Part shown: one piece after another, positions 34,801 to 46,200 of the stretch
Position numbering within the stretch: the first letter of the stretch is position 1
Layout of the letters: each line of letters starts with the position of its first letter
From: Pyrocephalus nanus
Taxonomy: Eukaryota > Chordata > Aves > Passeriformes > Tyrannidae
Direction: 5' to 3'
NCBI GenBank assembly: GCA_038380795.1
Contig: CM076270.1
Coordinates: forward strand, 12,771,001-12,835,000
Length of the DNA stretch: 64,000 nt
Position numbers and translations under genes: made by a program
Notes under the pieces: model-generated
Databases searched by the model: none
What the model saw: only the letters and a program-made list of their open reading frames with translations
Told to the model about the DNA's origin: nothing

Positions 34801-36719
34801 ATGTTTCTTTGAAGAATATGAGTTGCCATGACTTGGGCTTGGAGGAAGCAAGGACATAAATGAAGTTCTAATACATACTAAAAGTCTAACTGAGAGTTGC
34901 TGTCTTAAAGGTCAGTGTGGGCAGGAATTATCAGCATTTTCTGAATTCATCTTAATGCTCAACAGAGAATGAACAGGCCTTAGGGGATTTTAGTGACAAA
35001 CTCATATTGCCTGGAAGAATGCCCTCCCCTCTGCTCTGTTAAAACATTAGAACGATAATTACTTCCTTCTTTCAGTCTTTGTGCTCTAACAGTGGGTTTA
35101 CTTGTGCTCACAAATACTAAATGTTGATGACATTTTTGCTCTGTCTTATCTTGGTGGGGCTGAGTGTGCCAGGCATCATTCATGGTCCTTTCAAATGTGC
35201 CATTGAGATGAGCACTACTGCAGGGAATTCTCCCTCCTCTGTGGCCTCTTCTTCTTAACTATTGGAGAAATTGTGTGATACTTGCATTTAGCCACCTGCA
35301 TTTAGGGTGACTATTGCCTAGTGAAAACACCCCCCTGAGGATGCTGTTTGCATGTTGTATGTGTGACACAAGATGTGCCAGTGGTGTATCCCATGCTCCA
35401 GAGCTTTTCTCTTAAGCAGACTACAAAGGCTCTTCTGACTTGGGCTTCCAGCTGCAGGGGTGGTGGGTGCCAAACATGGTAGCAATGAATCTGGAACTGG
35501 ACAGCTGCTCCTTGCATTCTTACGTTTGTACTTTATTTATCTATATAATAGCTCTGTTGAAGTCCTTGCAGTGTTATAATGATGGACTTAGTCCACTTTC
35601 CTTTTGTAATTCAAAGATAGCCTTTCACTTTAGTACACTCATTATTTCTTTGAAAGTATGTAGTAATTCAAAATTGTGCATATTTGACTTGTATATTCCG
35701 GTATCTTTTTCTAAATGTTTTACCCAGAAGGAAACTTCTTTCTTCCATCTGCTATTTTTCTATTGGGGAAAAAAACCCCTCAAGCCATTCACATGTGGTA
35801 AAATGAAACTATTTATCACATGACTGAGCCTAAAAAATCTACTTTGGTTGATTTAGCTTTAGTTTAGAAAAGCACCATAATAGTTAATTCAGGTACAGTT
35901 CTCCTCAAAAAACCTCCAAACTCAAAATGAAGAAGAGATGTCTGTCATAACTCAGCAGTCTGAAGTGATGATGCTGTTGCAGTTCATTTAAAAAAGAACA
36001 CCTTCCCCAACCAGATCACCTTTTTGCTGCTATTTGTAGTTAAGTCCAATAATAACAGTTATTCAAGAAGGCAAAAGTAGGACTATTTTCTTACATGAAA
36101 TCTTTCCTACCTGCTGTGTTTCCTTTTCCTTCAGGCTAAGGAAATGGTGAGGGAATACTTTAACTAGTGACTTTTTTTTTTTTTTAATTGAAGTTTAAGT
36201 TATATGCTCTAAAAATTAGAGTTAGGATGAGGAGGAGTAGTAAACTTAGTGATCTGTTATTAATAAATGCATCTTAAAGCTGTTTGTAGAAAATTTCCTG
36301 GAAATAAACATCACTTGTATGGTGAGAAATGGATCAATTTCTTTATTTCCTCACTTCCCATTAGGTTGTTTACAGGATCTGATGTACACAGCTCGTTTTA
36401 GGCAAGGAACTATAATTCAAGTGACTGGAGAGAAGTCTGTAGTTGGGCTGGAAGCAGGATGGCTTTTATAACTCTGTTCCTGATCTTATTTTGATCAATT
36501 GAAATACTCCTGGGAGGCCATCAGCGTATTTTGAGGAGATGGAAAAGTTCTGCTTTAACTCAGTGTTATATAAGTGCCACTGCAAACTGTTCGTTCCCAG
36601 CTGGAAGCACTATTAGAGCAGTGAGGGAAATGCCGTCTGGGAAGGAAGAAGCTGCAAGAGCTTGGTCTTCACGATGTAGGGAATATGTTTCTGAAAGCAG
36701 AAGATGCCAGTGACTGTTC

Positions 36720-36930
36720 AAATGAGATGATGTTGAAGTGGGAACAATAAGAATTAAGCTAAAATAAATTAATGCTGGAAATCAAAAGGATCCGTGCTGC
36801 TAAAGTAATTAGTTAATAAAAGGCTTTTATAACAATAATGTAGATAGCACGAGCTCATTATGATGTAGCTGGATGATTTTAAAGGTCACATGAAGTTGTT
36901 TATTATGGGTTTAGGTTGTTTGAGAGGCTT
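36720..36930. promoter_or_regulatory. AT-rich block with homeodomain-type motifs, possible conserved noncoding element
   Basis: TAATTAGTTAATAA near 36808, AATTAATG near 36768 and GAGCTCATTATG near 36851 lie in a repeat-free, evenly mixed stretch that looks unlike decayed transposon DNA. Conservation is a guess from texture and has not been measured. Confidence 0.2.
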
Positions 36931-38339
36931 AGCAGAAAAATCTGTCTCACTTTGCATGATTTTCAGTGAAAAGCACCAGATTGGATTGGATCCAAAAATG
37001 AGGATTTTTAGTCATCTCAAATCCTGTCAGCACTAATTGTAGCATATTCTAATGTAACTCTCTTGTCACAAGGATTGCAGAAGTACATATCTGATAATGT
37101 TAAACAGGAAAATTTATTTCAAAATAGGATCATTTCAACTTCCTGCCTACTAGGTGTCAATCTCAAAACTTTTACTTTTTTTACCACTAATCGAAATGTT
37201 TCTTCATCTATTCAGAGAATAAAGTAAAAGTGAGGTTTTGTGCATTGATTCACCAGTGCAATTTATAAACATCACATTGAAACAACTTTGGTAGCAGATT
37301 GTGACTGTAATGAAGGAAATGAAAAACTTTTTGGCAGAATCAATTTGCTTCTTCTCAGGTTTTATTTTTAGTTCAAATCTGATGCTTGGAAATCGCAGTG
37401 AATTTTTTTTATTTTGGTTTGTCATTTAAGTTTGAAGTGTAAGAAGACTTTAGAAAAAGGAATAGAATTTAATCTGGACTTGAGTGGTTTGCATTCTTAT
37501 CTTTAAATAAATGCTGCTGCTGCTGCCGCCAACAGGGAAGTTGGCTTTTGAGTGGCAATGGAGGACTGCTGCCCTCTACTGTGTACAATGTGCTTCTCTC
37601 AGATTAACAAATCAGGACAATGCGGTATCTACTGCTGAGAATTTATCAAAGCTTCCTTATCCCTCTGAGATTTGAAGTATATGAGGATGTTCTTTTGAAA
37701 GGTAGAGAGGATCAGAAAAATGGAGTATCAACTTACAGGTTACAGAGCTGGTATTAATTTGTTGACTTGCTGCTCATGAAGCTGTAAATCTTGTTAATAT
37801 TACATATGTTTTTTATATTTCTATGTTATTTTGCAAATTTCTTTACATAGTTAATATCCATCCACATCCACTATAAAAATATGTACATGTGGCAATTTTA
37901 GTTAAAAGTGGATTATCCCGGCCCTTCAGGAAATTAATGATTTCCTGAAACATAAGAACTGGCAACACCAAACCATTTTTATTTTGGTGATTTTTTTTTT
38001 TTCCTATGAAATGTCTTAAAGGGCTTTTGCAAACTCTGGCAAGTATTGTTTTTATCCCTTTCCTTTCTTAATTTAATTTTTTGTATCCTAAGCAATCCAT
38101 AAGCACACAAGAAATGTGAAAACTTTCTGACCTGCATTCTGTGTTGTATGGCTTTTGTAGACTCCCTGGCACTACAGTGCATTAAACTTTTGTAATTTTC
38201 ATTTCCTTTCCTGTTTCCCTTTCTTTTGTTCCTGTTTGTCATTATATCAGTGTGCCTCTAACGAATACTAAAGATGCCCGAGGGAAGCCTGGAGTTGATC
38301 TGATGTTCTGGTAGTAGATGATGAAAATTGAATCCTTCA

Positions 38340-38420
38340 GAATACAGGTATTCTTTAAAAATGGAGTTGGACTTGTAGGTGATCCTTGTGGGTCCCTTCC
38401 AACTCAGGATATTCTATGAC
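38340..38420 (+). mobile_element. CR1 LINE 3'-terminal stub
   Basis: GGAGTTGGACTTGTAGGTGA, then GGGTCCCTTCCAACTCAGGA and TATTCTATGA form the last approximately 70 bases of a CR1 copy, ending in the ATTCTATG repeat. It directly abuts a second CR1 3' end. Confidence 0.8.
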
Positions 38421-38665
38421 TGGCAATTCATCTTAAGATGAAGCTTAGGTTAGATGTTAATAAAAGTTGTTCACTGAAAGGATGGTCAGGCATTGGAATA
38501 GGCTGCCCAGAGAAGTGGTGGAATCACAACCCCAGAAGCGTTCAAAAGGCATGTGGATGTTGCACTTGGGGATATGTTTTAGTGGTGAACACAGAGCTGT
38601 CTGGTTAATGGTTGGACCTGATGATCTTTGAGGTCTTTTCCCACCCTAGTGATTCTATTCTGATT
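38421..38665 (+). mobile_element. CR1 LINE 3'-end fragment
   Basis: AATAGGCTGCCCAGAGAAGT, GGTTGGACCTGATGATCTTT, GAGGTCTTTTCCCACCCTAG and GATTCTATTCTGATTG are the standard CR1 3' UTR order. It lies head-to-tail behind the stub at 38340-38420. Confidence 0.85.
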
Positions 38666-40439
38666 GTAAGTGAAGGACAAGTGCCCGCTTAGTTGCTGTC
38701 CCACTCCAGAAGGCAGCATGTGAAAGATTTCCTGAGGTAGTGATTACACTTACACGTTTTTATTAGACTCTAGTAGTTGATTTGCTTTTTTGTAGTTCCT
38801 TTTTGAACATTTGATATCTGTGGCAATGAGTTCTGCTTTTGCGTTCAAACATCTGCTGGATAATTCTGCTAATATTAGCCTGTGTTGTCTTAAATAGTTA
38901 GTAGTTGCATTTCGTATGCCTTTCCTCTGCCACTCATCTTTTTAAAGATTGTGTGTGTTGTTCCCAACTCATAAAGCTGCTTGCTGTATAAGGTGAAGAG
39001 CTTTGGCAGTTAAGTCTTCTCAGGTGGAAGCCACTGAGCACCTTTTCCCTTCCTGTTATTCCCTATACTTTTTTGTGACTACTTTTATCAGATGAGATGA
39101 TCAGAAATGTCTCCAATAGGCAAGATTTGTGAGTATCTCAAAGTTATATGGAAAGTAATACTTTTTGGTTTTCTGTAAGTTTCTTTTTTGAAAATTGGAA
39201 CTCCAACTTTGAGCTCATAGCTTTGCTCTACTTGGTGGTTTAAAACCTCCTCTATAATTTTAGTTAAGGTACTATTTTCTAGGTGTTCTAAAGGCAACAC
39301 AGGGGAGAGAGAAGGGAAGAATGACCTACATTAGATTTAACATGCTGTCATATTCACTCAGGTATTTGGGTCCTAACTGAAGTCATTTCAAAGCTGAAGT
39401 AGGGCACTATTTTCTGTACCAAGGTATTGCATCTTGCTAAAACATACTAAGAAGAAATACTCTGTTTTGAACAGTTGTGCAATTACTTTGCCAATTGCTG
39501 CTGGTGTTTTTTAAGAACTGGTGTCTTTGTTGCCCTGGATTCCTGCTGAAGAGCTGTGATTTAGAAACATGTATTAATGTGCAGAAGCTCTGGGGTTGAT
39601 AAGTAGGACTGAGTCCAGGATCAATATTTTGAAGGTTTGATTCATAAACTGTGGATATAAATCTAAATCAAAGTTAAATTTGATTTATGCTGCTAACATT
39701 GCAAGCTTAAAAAACACACCATTTTTATGCTTTAATAGTTTTGAGGTAATAGGTAACAAATATTTGTTACCTGTTTCTGAAGTTTCCTTGGAGCGTATTT
39801 CATTGCCAGTCAAAGTACTACTGCTATGTTTTTGCTATTGGAAGGGTTGTTCCTTGTACCTTCTCTCAAAGTATGATGTTTCAGGGAGTGGAGGAACAGG
39901 TTGTGAAAGCATTTGTAACCAAGGTAGACTGGAGTAAACTTATGGTCAGGGTAATGGCCCTTGGTAATAATAAAGTATGTAAAGCATCACTGCTCGAATT
40001 CTTAGCAAGCAAAATTTGGCTCTACTTTGACATTGACTTTTACTGTAAGAATAAGTGTTTTAATTTGTGCTCACTGACTTTAAGAAAATTTAACCTGCTA
40101 TAAGAAAATGTGATTTGAGTGTCCTTTTTGGAGCTTCTGTTCATACGTCTCTACACTTTTCTCTTAAGCTGTTCTGTCGTGGTAAGTTGTGTTTTCAGCT
40201 TTTAAAAGCTGTAAGACCACCTTCATCCCCCAACTCTTTTTTTTTTGAGCTTGTTAATTAAATTATTTTCTCCTTATTTGCAAGCTCTGAACATGTTACT
40301 GCACTGTTTAATCTATTAATGAGCACTACATAGGAGAATGAATCTGCTTACAGCAGCAGAAATACTTTAGAGTATTAGAGAAATACTTTATTTCCAGAAA
40401 ATCTGGAGAGAAGTGATACTCACTTTTTAGCAGAATGGT

Positions 40440-40935
40440 CTCCTACCCTAAACTGCTTGTGGCTTTCATCCAGGCTGCTGTTCCACATGACTCTCAGATG
40501 CATCTCAGTACAGCTGTTATTCCCTGTATCAGTGCATGGATTTGTTCAATCCTTGCTGCAGAACTCAGCATAGCTCCTTGCTGAGCTGCATGAACTGCCT
40601 CCTCACCCAGTGCTCCAAGTCAGAGGTCTGTGTTAAGTCCTGCCGTTTCTTGTATTGGCCCTTCAGCAGTGGAGTGTGGCCTGTTGGTCTCCTTGGGGTG
40701 TGCTCTGTGTCACTGTGCAAGCAACAAGAGACAAGGTTGAGCAGTGTGGGCCCCAGTATCTGACCTCGGGGTGCTCTGCTTGTTACAGCTGCAAGCCAGA
40801 CATGGTGCTGTCAGTCACTTTTTGAGCCAGGTGGTCCACAAGTTTTCAACCCAGTCTGTTGGTCCTGCCTGGTACTGCTTGACTTAGAGAAGAAAGCTTC
40901 AAGAGGCCCTGTCAGAAGCCTTTCAAAGCCTTGGT
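40440..40935 (-). mobile_element. Diverged CR1 fragment, reverse orientation
   Basis: The best part (about 40740-40935) reads GGGCCCCAGTATCTGACCTC, GAGCCAGGTGGTCCACAAG, TTTTCAACCCAGTCTGTTGG and CCTGTCAGAAGCCTTTCAAA. This follows the reverse complement of CR1 ORF2 upstream of the DFSKAFDT motif. The left boundary is uncertain. The 75-codon + frame at 40536-40763 is part of this and is not a gene. Confidence 0.55.
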
Positions 40936-42731
40936 CTCTACCTGTCTGTTCTGTGCCTTCTTGCAACTCTCCCCTTTACCTTTTAGTTTCGCAGAAAGTG
41001 GCAGAAGAATCAATGACCTGAAGGTAATAACAGCCATCCTCGGTTAATAACGAAGGGTAAATCACCAGCACCCTTACCATTTGGATTGAGATGGTAGTCC
41101 TTTCTTGTAAAAGGATTTGCATTTTAAGATGGAGAAAGTGATGGAGTTGCAGTGAATTGAAACTGTAGGCCAGCAAATTCTTTTATCCATTGGAGTCAAA
41201 AAGTATCATTATGAATCTTTTCCCATTTAGAGGAAGGTGTCATCTCTGTTTTTGAAATGTTCAGATTCATTAGAATGACATCAGACACCACACACTAATG
41301 GCATTTCTCCTTTAAGCATGGTACCAACTTTATATGAAAAAATCTTTTTGAAAACAATTCTTTCCTTTAGAACCTAGTGACAGTCCTCTGAGTACTCAGA
41401 AATGTATGGCAGGTACTAGAATACCCACAGAACAGCATTGCTGTCTAGATTCTGTCCTGAGCTCAGTAGAATATTTTATAATTGAAACATGATCAGTTTT
41501 CACTGTTTTTGAAACAGCAGGACTGGAGGACTGATTTGTTTGTCTCTGGGAAGAGCCTTCTTACTGTCTGCAGAAACACAGTTATTGTTGAAGCCCTTCA
41601 TCTCCACTGGCTATGAGAGGTTGTTAGCCTCTACTCTTTTCTGCTCTGTTGCTTTGATGTAGCACCAAATATGTCAAATTGCAGTCTTTTCTTCATGTTG
41701 TGTTAAGCAACATGAACAGGTATTGAAATGAATCTGAAGTAGTGTGAGGCTTTGCCAGATAAAAGACATGTATTATTAATGTATTTCCTCTCACTCATTT
41801 TCAGTTGTTTTTTTACCAGTGCACCCTTATTTTTCCAGTGGAAGCACAGATTCTCGATTAATGCTTTGAGAGTTACTCAGCAGAAGATCTACTTTCCTTG
41901 ACTACTTTGTGTAGACCGTTTAAAAGGTATTCCATTACTGAAAACTGTACTCCTAAAGGAGCTCTTTCAAAAAGATGGGATGACTCAGGTTCTGAGCAAT
42001 CCTGCAAGAGCTGAAGGATCTTCATGTGTTATCCATACTGGAATAAACCTCAAAGATGTCCCTCTTTCCTCCCATCACACTCCCCATCCAATAGTTACTG
42101 CATGACAGCCTGAATCAAACTAGCCTTGTGTTTCAGCCCAATAGGAGCTTAAGGAAAATCTTGTTTTGGAGGATGTGCTTAGCCTAGTCAGCCTGGGTCC
42201 TACAGGGAGTAATCCAGAGTGATAAATTAGATCCTTGCTCCAGCCTGGTCTTGGCACTGGGGAGAGGAATTCCAACTCATCACACCCTGCTGGATTCAGT
42301 CTTTCCCACTGAGTATGGCCTTGACAGTCTAACCTCTCTTGGTTGATAATCTATCACTTCAGATTAGCGTCCACCCACTTCAAATACAGGCTGGGTGGAA
42401 GCTTCATTGAGGGTGTGAAGAAGGGATGAGACAAGGGTGTAAAGTTTTGGGTCTTTCAGAAGGCCAGTTACTTAGTGGACTTCTGTAGTTTATCAGTTTA
42501 ATCTTTGGGATTTAGTGTCTGGTGTTCACTTAGAAATCTTTTTGAGAGTTGAATGGACCATCTGGGGCTAAGTATGAATACTTTTTTCTCCTATGTGGAC
42601 AGATGCAAGCAACACATCAAAGGCAACTTTAGATTAATCACATACTTTTACTCTAAGAGTGATTTCAGCAGTATTTTTTTTAATGCAAAGATCTCATAGT
42701 TGTTAATTTTTAAGGACTTTTCAGGTCAGAC

Positions 42732-43235
42732 TGGTATGGGTTTGTCTGGGATGGAGTTAATTTTCTTCACAGCAGCCCATATGGTGCTGTGTTTTAGACT
42801 GTGAGAAACATGCTAGTGTTTCAGTTAGTGCTGAATAGTACTCACACCATGTCAGGGCCTCTTATGTTTCTCACTCTGCTGCCCCAGCAAGAAGGCTGGG
42901 GGTGGGCAGGTGGTTGTGAGGGGATACAGCTGGAGCATCTGACCCAAAATGACCTAAAAGATACTCCATATACTTTAATAACATCTTGCTCAACAATAAA
43001 ACTGGGAGGAAGTAGCTGTTGCTGAGGTTGGTCATTGACCTGCTGGTGGTTGGTGATTTAGCTTGCCTCGCTTTTATATGTGTTTTGTTTTGTTTTTTTT
43101 TAATGTCCCCTTCCACTTATATATCTTGTCTATGAGGTTTCTCCCCTTCCTTTTGCCTTTTTGATTCTCTCCTTCATCCCTCTGAGGGGGAGTGAGTGAG
43201 CAAGTGGGTAGGGGCATACCTGCCATCCAGGCTCA
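42732..43235 (+). mobile_element. Degenerate avian ERV-type solo LTR
   Basis: Begins near TGGTATGGGTTTGTCTGGGA, continues GATGGAGTTAATTTTCTTCA, CACAGCAGCCCATATGGTGC, AAGAAGGCTGGGGGTGGGCA, has an AATAAA signal at 42995-43000, and ends with a segment like TTGATTCTCTCCTTCATCCC then GAGGGGGAGTGAGTGAGC. I recognise this order from a common bird LTR family, of uncertain subfamily. No gag, pol or env sequence adjoins it, so it is a solo LTR. Target duplications were not identified and the ends are approximate. Confidence 0.6.
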
Positions 43236-46200
43236 GTCTACTACAGGCTGTTTCTAGATGTGCTAAATATGCTTGAAGCAAGGTAGTAGATTTTAATTTT
43301 AGGAATTTTCTAGTTGAATTGTATTCTAATCACAGTACAGTCTATTCAGGATGCAGTCTTTTTTTTTTTTCCCCCTCACATAGATGTTGCCAGTATAACG
43401 AAATTAATCTTTTGCAGTGAACATAACATGAGGTCTGATAACGCCAATCTACTGCATGTACAATGTCTTTAATGGATCAAACTTCGAGTATTGTAAAAGG
43501 AACAATTTATTTTCAGTTGTTTCCTAGTTTGTTTTGAAGATGTTCTCCTGACTTCCGTGGTTTCCAGCTAGGAAAAAAATAGCATTGAGTTTTGGCTTTC
43601 ATACTAGTCATACTAGCCAACGACCTCTCTAATTCTCAGGAACTTCTTGTGTGGCAACTAAAGATGTAAAACATGCTCCAGTAGTGCTAAAATACTTCCA
43701 AAATATCAGAAAAAGGGGAAGAGATTCCACTCTGGGCCTTTTTAATTCTGAAACATGAAATGGCCTCATAGCTGTCTTAGAAAGCATGACTACCTACCTT
43801 TTTGTCAAGGTGTGTGCTACTATTTTAATATAAGGTACTATATACCATTTTACTAGACTTTCTCCCCTCTGATATTCTTGATCCCTTTCCCATTGTATAA
43901 ATTTTGCTTGTTGTTGCTGAGGCAGCCTCATCCTCTTGCTGTTCTCCCTTACTTTAGTGGGAATTTTTTCATATTTATTCGGTTTATTCCCTTGCCTGCT
44001 ACCTACGCTAAGAAACTTGCACATGATTGATGTCCTCAGAGACCTCTATCCTTCCAGTCAATTTGGCTGAAGTTAACCTATAGTGGTAGAAGTACTAAGA
44101 GACAAGAACTGGCAGAGGAATGATATGATTTGAAATCACAGTGATTTGAAATACGCAGTGATAATTATCAGGAAAGTTTTGTGAAGTTTTGCTTCTGAAG
44201 GCTCTTCAGTCTTTCAGCTCATGTTTTGAAGCCTGACTATTTTTACATATAGAGAACATCATAATGCAGACACATCTGGGGTTTTTTTCTCTAATATGGC
44301 ATTATATTTTCCTCCTCTGTTTTGGACTGAAAAGAACTCCAGAAGCAAGCTTATACAGATGCCCATAGTGATGGTCACTCAGCTGGGAAGGGAAACATTC
44401 TTGACTGTTTTTTGGCTTGACTTATCAAGGCTTATGAAGGACCTCATTGGAGTGATGTCCCAGATCTGTCTTACACATAAAAATTTAAGGCTTGGAATAA
44501 ACTGGGAGAAAAATCACAAACACCCACTGAAAAGTTTCTATTTGTAGGACCTGTTCTGGGCTTAAATGCCATTGCGGGTCAACTTTAAAAAAAAAACAAA
44601 GAAGGCAACTATTAATCAAATTCTTCTTTCCTACGGAACGTGTCACCTTTCTGAAGTTAATGAGGCTGTGATGTTCTTCAGGGTTTTGGAAACTTAAGAC
44701 ACAGACAACAGTATTTACCATATGCTAATTGTTCCAGAAAATATTTTTCTATTGTTGGGGTCAAAACAATAGAAAGGAGTCTCAGTTTTTGAGAGAGTTC
44801 AGTGATGATTATTTTGGGCACATATGGATACTGCAAATTTTGTATATGGGAGTATTAAGCTTCTTAAGAAGGGGAGATACACATCAGCATTCTGAACTGG
44901 AGGTGCAGCAGTGGCTGCTGGTTTAAGCTCTGCAAACATGTTTATTGCCAAGATCACAAAAAGATACTCTTTGTCCAAAAGAACAGTGCAAATGATTTTT
45001 TTAGTACTTGAGGAGCATGCAAGAACAAGCAGGACATTTCTTGGCTACTCTCAGAATTGGCTTGGATGGTCATCTGATACTTCAGGGAGAAAGAACTGCA
45101 GAGCCGAACTGCAGAGCCAAAAAGCTTCCTCAGTGCTGATGGATGCCTTTTGCACCAGACATCAGTTGTTCTCAAACTTGTGTTCAAATTTCATCTACCT
45201 TATAGAAAACACTTACAAAATTCCTACTCCTTGAGTAAGAAATTATTACAGCCATTACATTAGAACTCTGTTTGTGTCAGGTAATCTTAAATTGGTATCC
45301 AAGCTTTTTTGCAGAGCTCTTTGATTTTGGAATTCTGTGTGCTCTTTGAAGGCGTTACACACGATGATTATGCAGAGCAGAAGTTAAAATAAGTTTATTA
45401 AATTTAAATAATTCTGATAAGCTTTTATTTGTTTTGTTTTAAAATTTGATTGTATTTATTATCACAGAAGTATCCCAGGATTCTGGGAAAGAGGGACCTA
45501 AACTTGAGTCCTGCCAGTGTGACAGGTGCCTGCAGTGATACTTAAGGGATGTGTTCTGTCTGAAGACATATGAAGCCTAGTATAGCCTTTTCCCCTTTGG
45601 TTTGGCACTCTGAACAGTTGGTGCATTTGTCAAGTTAGACCTTCACTACTCATTTCCTTACAAGCTCCATGTCTTATTGCTTATGAGATTGTTTCCTAAC
45701 CTGTGTTGTAATGGGTGGAACACACCGATCAATGAAACTGCTACTATGTGTGTTCAATCAAGAATAGTTGGCAGGTGCTGAACTGAAGCATTAAGTTTCT
45801 GTAAAAATCTTACAGTGTGGGGTTTTTTGATGCTGCAGAGCTCTTGTTTCTCTCTATCCAATACAGTGCTCGGAGAGACTTGGAAGTAGGAGCTTCCTTA
45901 TTTAACAAAAAAATGAGTCTTGGTCACTAATTGAAGATCGTAATGATGTGGATTTTTTATTGTGCACATGGGGGCTGTACATGAAGATGGATTATTGCCG
46001 AGTAAACATTCAAACAAAACCTGCAACAATGGCAATTCAATTTTATGATGCATTTTCATAGGAATGGAATGAGTCACTCTTACTGGGAACACTTTTGAGG
46101 AAATGTGGAAATAGTGGTCTCTGACAAGAGGAGCCCAAGCTTTGATGTGATAACATAAAATACAGACTGATAAATGGGGAATGAGTAATGATAGGTCTTA

